From NCBI GenBank assembly GCA_029961685.1, contig JARWKL010000008.1, positions 4,032,501 through 4,096,500 on the forward strand: a stretch of DNA of 64,000 bases, in the 5' to 3' direction. A program made the position numbers and the translations under genes. Under the pieces are notes generated by a model that worked only from the letters and a program-made list of their open reading frames with translations, made no database searches and was not told where the DNA came from. Source of the stretch: Aristolochia californica. Its lineage: Eukaryota > Streptophyta > Magnoliopsida > Piperales > Aristolochiaceae. This document shows positions 57,237 to 64,000 of this stretch, in pieces (within the stretch, counting starts at the first letter, position 1; each line of letters opens with the position of its first letter).

Positions 57237-58249
57237 GCTTGTCAGCCTGATAGGGTACATCTGTTTGGTTTATTAATCTGCTAATTAGCTTATTAGATTA
57301 GTATGTGTAGCATTCTTTTTAGTTTTAACATAAATAAGCAGGCTCTGGAGCAGCAATGGTGGCCTCTAGAAGAGCAGGAGTTGTTGTCTGTAGACCAGAA
57401 TCTGGACCATTTGCACTTTTTAATGGTGATCTCTACATGGGCAGGTTAGGTCTAGAAGGGGAATTTGGAAGTGCTCATCTTCCATTCCATGTGCAATGAA
57501 GATTTTTAATAGTGGCTAATAATTATTAGTATCAATTAAAAAAGAAGCTCATATTAATTTATATATACTTATGATTACTAACAAGGGATTTCTCATTGGG
57601 TGGGAGTTTTAATGCATTAGGTGACAAACAGTTTAAGAATCTAATGGTGGTGGTCAATATTTAATGGATTTTTTATAGATAATTAGACTCATTTATTCTT
57701 GATTTTACTTTTGTAAGATCTTCTAAACAAGGGTTATGTACACCATTAAGAAAGTTGAAAAATCACTCATTGCCTTATGTTATATATTGGTATTTACATA
57801 CATCGATCCTAACTGTAACATTTTAGTACAATAATATTTACTTTCTCTTTTTCCTATCATGTGGAACTGACCTATTTGATGTCCATTAAGGGATTATTTG
57901 AGTTATTACATGAAAAAAGTATACAATTGTTTTGGATCAAATTTTAAATTTCATTGGGAAATAATTTTTTGTCAGGTTTCTTATGTTTTTGCCTTTTTAA
58001 TTTATTTTTTTATATTTTATGTTAGAGATATAGAAAAATCATTTTTTCTATTTCGTTTAAATTTTTTTTCTAAGACCATAGAAATTGATATAAAAATTTC
58101 TATCCTCTTAAACCGACACAAAAGGCTAAAAATGTTTGGGTGGTCTTGACCATAACATCTTGTCATATCATTTTACGTAAGGGAAAATATCTCCTCACTC
58201 TACTGAAAAATTCAAGACATTTAGACTAATATAACAAGATGCCTTATGT

Positions 58250-60131
58250 TTCTAGAAAGGGAATTTTACTACATTACACATTTTTTACAAATATTGATAA
58301 AATAACTAACTTCCATACTTAATATGAAAAATACCCAACTTTGACTAATCAACGGCCCAGATATACAATCCAAGAAGACACGTCAACCATGATCGCTTAT
58401 GTGCTGACATGTCATCACGCCACATTAGCAACAAAAATAATTACCGCTATGTCACCTAACATGTCATCAAATCACCATGTCATCACAACACATCATCAAC
58501 GTGCCACGTCAGTACTCCACATCAGCATACATTTTTCTCCCATTTTTTGTTCATTATTGACTTAAGTTATTTTTTAATTTAAAAAATATTAATTTTTGGT
58601 TTTATATATCTTACACAATTCATTACCTTTTATTTAATATAATAAAAATATTAAATTATTTTTAAAAAATGTAATTAATACCTTACATTATCAATTTAAG
58701 ATATTATTAATTTAAGACAATATTTTGGAAAAAAATTAATTGTTTTAAAATCTTATTTGTCGGTACATATTTTATAACCTTCTTTTTTATTAAAAAAATA
58801 TAAAATTTGTATATTAGTTAATATAAAAAAATTATTTAAAAATATTTTAGTGTTTAAAAATCTTATTATAGGTACGCATTTCATTGCCTTCTATTTATTG
58901 TAATAAATTATCAAATTTTTATATTAATTATTTTAAAAATATTTTTAAATGTAATTAACACCTTTCATAATTGATTTAAGATATTTTATAATTTAAAACA
59001 AAATTATAAAATATTTTAATTTTAAAAATATTTAATATTCTAATTTAATATATTTTTTTATAAATAGAAGGTAATAAAACACATATTATTAAATAAAAGT
59101 TTTAAAAAACTTAAATCTATTTTTCACATATTTTTAAAATTTAAAAATATCTTAAATCAATAGTGAAATGAAAATAATAGATTAGAATATGAATTTTTAA
59201 TTAGTTAATATAAAATTTTTATAATTATTTTTATAAATAGAAAGTAATAAAAAATTAACCAACATATAAGATGTTTTGAAACTAATTTTTTAAAATTTTT
59301 AAAATTTCTTAAATCTATAATCAAAGGTGTAAATCAATTTTGAAAATGTTTTTTTAATAATTAATATACAAGTTTTATATTTTTTTAAATAAATAGAAGG
59401 TAATGAAACGTGTTCGAATAAATAAGATTTTTAAAAACTTAAATAATTTTTTACAAATTATTTTAAAATTTTAAAAATATCTTAAATATTTTATAAAAGG
59501 TGTTAAATAGGAAAGAATATGTGTTTTTAATTAATTAGTATAAAATATTTTTTATTATGAAAAAGAAGGTAATAAAATATCTATCAACAAATAAGATTTT
59601 TAAAAACTAATTTTTTTAAAAAATATTGTATTAAATTAAATAAATAATAAATCAATAATGTAAGGTATTAATTATATTAAAAAATATTTTTAAAATAATT
59701 ATTAATCATAATTTTAATTTTTATTATATTAAATAAAATATAATGAAATTATTAAGATTTTTAAAACCATAAATTAAAGTTTTTTTAATTTATAAAATAA
59801 CTTTAATCAATAATAAAGGAAAATGGGAGAAAAAAGATATGCTAAGATGGAGTGCTAATGTGGCAATATGATACCTTGTTACGATGACATGGCATCCTAC
59901 ATGGATAATGGTATGGCAATTTGATGGCGTGTTTGGTGACTTAGGTGTTAATTTTCTTTGGTGGTGATATGGTACCATGTAAGTGGTCAGTACTAACGTG
60001 TCACCTTAAACTGTACACATGTGTAGTTGATCGGTCAAAGTTGAGTATTCTTTATATTAAGTTTGGAAGTTGGTTATTTGTGTTAATATTTATAAAAAAT
60101 TAGGTATTATAGTAAAATTCCATTCTAGAAA
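58250..60131. mobile_element. Mutator-like foldback element with 9-bp TSD
   Basis: TTCTAGAAA flanks the element at 58250-58258 and 60123-60131. Element proper 58259-60122 (1.86 kb). The ends GGGAATTTTACTACATTACA and (reverse) TGGAATTTTACTATAATACC open inverted repeats that can be followed for about 310 bp on each side (for example CCAACTTTGAC against GTCAAAGTTGA, and ATGGGAGAAAAAxxTATGCT in both). The interior is AT-rich with no transposase. Long TIRs and a 9-bp TSD fit a non-autonomous MULE. Confidence 0.85.
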
Positions 60132-60508
60132 TGGTCCCAGATTTCTATGATTGACTCGGATGGAGAGTCAAAGATTTGCTAAAACAACAAATCGTGGTGT
60201 CTTTGAACAGTCTCATACATGATTGGATTCCTTAACAAGAGTGATTCTGGTTGAGCAATTAGCCCCTCTGGTCAGTAATCTACAACCATCATTTGCCCTT
60301 AAAAAATTTCTATGATTCTCATTGCAATTTAAATTATTCAAAGAATGGAACCCACTTGGGGAATCAATCATATCTCTTTGATTCATTATTTAGTCACCTA
60401 GCTAGTTAATTAAATGTCATTACTCATTGAAAAAAAAAAAACTTCCACAAAGCTCATTACAATCATTTACATTTGTAAGTTTGATTTAAACTCATTACAC
60501 TTAAGTGG

Positions 60509-60711
60509 GTTGATCCAATACGAAAAATCATTTGGTGCGAAACGTACGAAACGCTATTTCAGTCATCTGATCATGATCAATAGTTATCTCAGCTATCTGA
60601 ACCGTTCTATCAACGACTATCGCAGCCGTCTGATAAACGGCTATCTTAATCATTCGATCATGATCGATTGACTGAGATAGTCGCCAAATAGTTTTTCGTA
60701 TTGGATCAACC
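60509..60711. mobile_element. 203-bp foldback MITE
   Basis: Ends GGTTGATCCAATACGAAAAA and (reverse) the same 20 bases form near-perfect inverted repeats. The inside is also largely palindromic (GATCATGATC near both ends, CTATCTCAG/CTGAGATAG). No clear TSD. A relative lies at 54961. Confidence 0.8.
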
Positions 60712-61312
60712 CTGTGCAATTAAATTTTCAAATGCTTTGTAAATATATCATTGTGATTACTTCATGAGTTATAGATGATGGTTAATGCATGCCCATGCAA
60801 AGGAAAAATCCAGGATTTTTTAATGCTGGAATAATTTATTTAATTCTATCCTCCTCTGCACTGAATGCTTCATATAGTATGCCCCCGGATTTCCTGCTGC
60901 AATCAGGGTTATACATTCATGTGGTCACATGCTACTTGAACAAACTGTTTATTGGTCATTTGATGTTTCAAAAGTCAGGATTAATGGGTAACAGTTTAAG
61001 CAAAAGTAGGATCATGACAGATATATAAGCTTAGAAACCCAATACTGACACCGAAAATTTTAAGGGGAAGTAATTACGGCCACCTCCGCTGTGCTGGGGT
61101 ACTTAATTATTTAGAGCTAGATTCCAAGGGACTTCTGGGCTTCTCGCTGGCTCGTCGTCAGAAGGGGAAACGATTTGAAAAGATACAGGTCTCCATTAAA
61201 TGGAGCTGATGAGAAGCCGTTGAAAAGAGTGGGAAGAGTCAAATTTTGAAAATATCAGATGGGTCGCATTTGATGACATTGTATTACTCCTCTATGATTC
61301 TTAGTCTTCTAC

Positions 61313-61319
61313 TATAAAA
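61313..61319 (+). promoter_or_regulatory. TATA box of the XIP gene
   Basis: CTACTATAAAATCC sits about 55 bp before the start codon, which leaves a short leader of roughly 25-30 nt if transcription starts about 30 bp downstream. Confidence 0.6.
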
Positions 61320-61371
61320 TCCAGCTTCAACCTTGCGAGAGTACCGGTTAGTGGAAGGGAGAAAAGCTGCA

Positions 61372-62668
61372 ATGGTTGACACTTTTGCAGGTCCGGGAGA
61401 TGAAGAAAGCCCAGACGGTGGAAGCAAAGTTCTGCCTTTCTCTACGACACCAGGGTATCTACTGCCTTTCTCTGTTCTTCTCTAATCTTGTTCTCTTCCG
61501 CGTTTTTGTGTCAAATTATCTAATGCGGAAGTGTTTAATTACTTCTATTCTTCTTCTTTGTTTCTTTTAGATCTGAAGCAGGGAAGAGAGAAGAGGTGAG
61601 CAAAGGTTCAGCTACTTTCCGGCAATTGCTCTCTGAGAGGTTGGGGTTCGAAGAACTTGTCTCTTCGTCGGTAGGTTCTTGGTTAGAATAACCAAAACGC
61701 CATTTACTTTCTTTTCCAGATGCTGAAATTCAATTAGTAATTCATGCATGGAGAGTTCCTGTCGCAGTGGCGAGAGTCACTGTGTTTTTTTTTCTGGACA
61801 AATTTATCCTCGTCGGTTCGAATAATTTCTGTCTGAATTTATTTCTCAGCTGTGGCGAGCTTCTGTGGCAGAGATCCTTGGCACGGCAGTTCTTGTTTTT
61901 CTCATCGACACCATTGTCATTTCCTCCTTCCAGACTGACACGAAAACCCCGAATCTGCTCATCTCATTCCTCATCTTCCTGTGCGTTACCATACTACTAC
62001 TGGCAACAATACCCATGTCAGGCGGCCACATAAACCCTATCATCAGCTTCTCCGCCGCCCTCTTGGGCAACATATCCCCCACTCGAGCTACCATTTACAT
62101 CGTCGCCCAGTGCTGCGGCGGAGTCCTGGGAGCGCTTGGCCTCAGGGCCGTCGTAGGCCATACGATTGAGAACGCCTTCATGCTTGGTGGGTGCACTCTA
62201 AGGGTGGTGGCGCAAGGCACAGAAGAAACCGTCCCCATGGGAGTCGAAACCAGTCAGGGCCTCTGGCTCGAGATCATCTGCACTTTTATCTTCCTCTACA
62301 GCTCCATCTGGATCGCGTTTGACAGTCGACAGGCCCGAGCGCACGGTCCAGTCATCGTGTGCTCCATTGTGGGTGCCGTGCTGGGGCTCCTGGTATTTGT
62401 CTCTCTAACAGTGACAAAACAAAAGGGATACTCAGGCGCAGGGATGAACCCAGCAAGATGCATCGGGGCCGCACTTGTTCGTGGAGGCCAGCTCTGGGAT
62501 GATCACTGGGTGTACTGGGTCGGACCTGCCATCGCTTGTGTGATCTTCTATTTGTACATCAAGGTCTCTCCTCGACAACATTTTCAAATAGATCATGAAT
62601 TCCAGTATGATTTTGTCACCACAGTGAAGGTCTTGTGGTCGAGAACCCCTCACAGGTCTTCGATTTAG
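61372..62668 (+). CDS. XIP: XIP-class aquaporin (X intrinsic protein), three exons, intact
   Basis: A membrane channel of the MIP superfamily; XIPs are usually at the plasma membrane and carry bulky solutes (glycerol, urea, boric acid, H2O2) more than water. Exons 61372-61454, 61571-61670 and 61850-62668 join in frame (phases 2 and 0) to 333 residues. The soluble N-terminus is about 62 residues and includes RLGFEELVSSSLWRASVAEI. The first NPA box is NPI (SGGHINPIISFSAA) and the second is NPARC (GYSGAGMNPARCIGAALV); the Cys after NPAR is a mark of XIPs. The selectivity-filter loop-E residues appear to be Ala and Arg. Six membrane helices fit. The ATG chosen is the first after the TATA box and gives the Asp/Glu-rich start MVDTFAGPGDEESPDGG. 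Confidence 0.93.
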
Positions 62669-63122
62669 GGTGGGCACTGCCCACCATTAAACGTATAAAA
62701 GATAGGTGTAAGCATATGATATGAAAGTGAGTTTCATGGTTGATGGTTTTAGAGATTACATGAAATGAATATATTATTATGGCTCGATTTTTACATATGA
62801 CTTCAACATATGGTAAGAAGCATGGGCACATAAAGAAATAATTACTTGGACGTAGAAGACAGTGGGTATTACTGGCTTGAGTAATGTGTAACATTTAATA
62901 TATGTATTCAGGGACATTGCCGTCTAGTCTATATGCTGAAGAGAAGTCTTACTCTTTTTAGTTGGAAATCATAAATGTCACCATTCAAAAATATTATAAA
63001 AACCGAACCGAATGTGCTCAATGAACTAGTTTCTAATGGATTTGATCCATTGTCAAATTTACCATCGCAGCTTTAATATTTCATCAATTAAATATGTGTC
63101 AAAATTTTTATCCTATGTAAAA
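62669..63122. other. XIP 3' flank
   Basis: Presumed 3' UTR and spacer (AATATATTATTATGG, AATATTATAAAAACC). No other feature seen. Confidence 0.4.
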
Positions 63123-63455
63123 TGGGTTAAAGATGACAATTTGGTGATTAGTTAGCCTATTAATAGTATGGAAGAACATGAAGCTAACAATGTTGTTCAC
63201 TTAGAAACAACCAAACACATTTGGGATAATTGTACAAAGTTATTCTAGTACGGAGAATTTACAACAGTTATATGATGTGTTACAAAATATGCCTAATACT
63301 AAGCAAGAGGACAATTTTCATGAATATTTGGCTCAATTTCACGATTTAATACAAGAGTGGAAGATGATCACTCAACCATATTCCACCGACATCTCGGTTC
63401 AAGAACAACAAAGGGAAGCTTTAGTTGCATCCATTTGTTTGACAAATATCAAACC
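63123..63455 (+). mobile_element. Copia gag fragment
   Basis: KDDNLVIS, NNVVHLETTKHIWDNCTKLF, TENLQQLYDVLQNMPNTKQE and FHEYLAQFHDLIQEWKMITQ form a UBN2-type gag. It is cut off at 63455 by the TRIM. Confidence 0.8.
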
Positions 63456-64000
63456 TGTTGGGTGTACGACCAAAGTCCCACATTGGCTAGAAGTGGGGAG
63501 GATCATGGATATATATGTATGGACAATAGTCTCCATTGGTATGATACGTTTTTGGAGTAAAGCCCAAGAACAAATCTATGACGGCTTAGGCCCAAAGTAG
63601 ACAATATCATACCAATGTGGAGAAATGTACTGTCCATAGTCCTTACAAATGATATCAGAGCTTATGCCCCGGAGTTAGCCATGGTGGATGAATCCTCTGA
63701 ATGTCTAACGAAGGTAGTGGGCCTCTATTAGATTCTTCATGGACGTTTCCTGGTCACAACACGGTGAAGAGGAGTTGATCTGGATAGAGCAAACTCTCGA
63801 AACAAGTGGTACTCTATGTAAGGCGTGTGCTTCCTACGCATTGGAGTAGAGAATCTGAGTTGGTAGAGAGTGTACAAATGGATGATTGTTTGAGGGGAAA
63901 CTCGGTGGTCCTTTGTTCGAGGGAAAGATTGTTGGGTATACAACCAAAGTCCCACATTGGCCAGAAGTGGGGAGGATTATGGATATAAATGTATGGATGA
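63456..64000 (+). mobile_element. TRIM element, 3' LTR cut by window end
   Basis: 5' LTR 63456-63647 (192 bp, TGTTGGGTGTACGACCAAAG ... CCTTACA). The primer site TGATATCAGAGC begins at about 63650. The non-coding interior is 63648-63929, with GAGGGAAAGAT before the 3' LTR. The second LTR starts at 63930 (TGTTGGGTATACAACCAAAG) and matches the first for the 71 bases visible with a few differences. A very short interior without gag or pol defines the TRIM class. Confidence 0.85.

Overview
This is plant nuclear DNA, most likely from a eudicot. The genes have spliced exons with GT-AG introns, an XIP-class aquaporin is present (a class known from many eudicots and not from monocots or Brassicaceae), and the repeats are plant Copia, RNase H-bearing LINE, TRIM, hAT-like and Mutator-like elements. 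The species cannot be fixed from the sequence alone.

Layout. 1-1484 (+): tail of a decayed Copia element. 1956-26675 (-): the N-terminal ~45% of a TRA1/TRRAP homologue, 17 exons mapped. Its exons 11-17 carry two in-frame stops, three frameshifts and a 15-nt deletion, so this copy looks like a non-processed pseudogene. Intron 4 (10578-25302, 14.7 kb) is packed with nested LINEs, two Copia elements and a TRIM-like LTR. 27040-28080: degenerate AT-rich tandem array. 28231-30572: hAT-like element with TIRs and a near-perfect 8-bp TSD. 33310-34010 (+): Copia integrase scrap.

34149-41669 (-): an intact six-exon gene for AP-2 complex sigma subunit (142 aa), whose 5.5-kb intron 3 has absorbed a LINE, a Copia fragment and a solo-type LTR. 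42310-44096: two short LTR elements head to head, with tandem arrays between their LTRs. 44340-45999: a second hAT-like copy in inverse orientation plus part of a third. 46039-46332 (-): two orphan hexokinase exons. 46760-49500 (-): Copia remnants. 51744-52949 (+): intact two-exon WEB-family coiled-coil gene. 53770-54750 (-): Copia integrase remnant. 56435-56851 (+): small conserved plant protein of unknown function. 58259-60122: Mutator-like foldback element with a perfect 9-bp TSD. 60509-60711: foldback MITE. 61372-62668 (+): intact three-exon XIP aquaporin. 63123-64000 (+): Copia gag interrupted by a TRIM whose 3' LTR runs off the window.

The host genes do unrelated jobs: transcription co-activator scaffold, clathrin adaptor, chloroplast-movement/coiled-coil family protein, and membrane channel. 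No operon-like logic applies. The main story is repeat biology: TE-swollen introns, nested insertions datable by their target-site duplications, a decaying TRA1 copy, and a hAT-like family carrying different GC-rich inserts. I saw no tRNA, rRNA or CRISPR.
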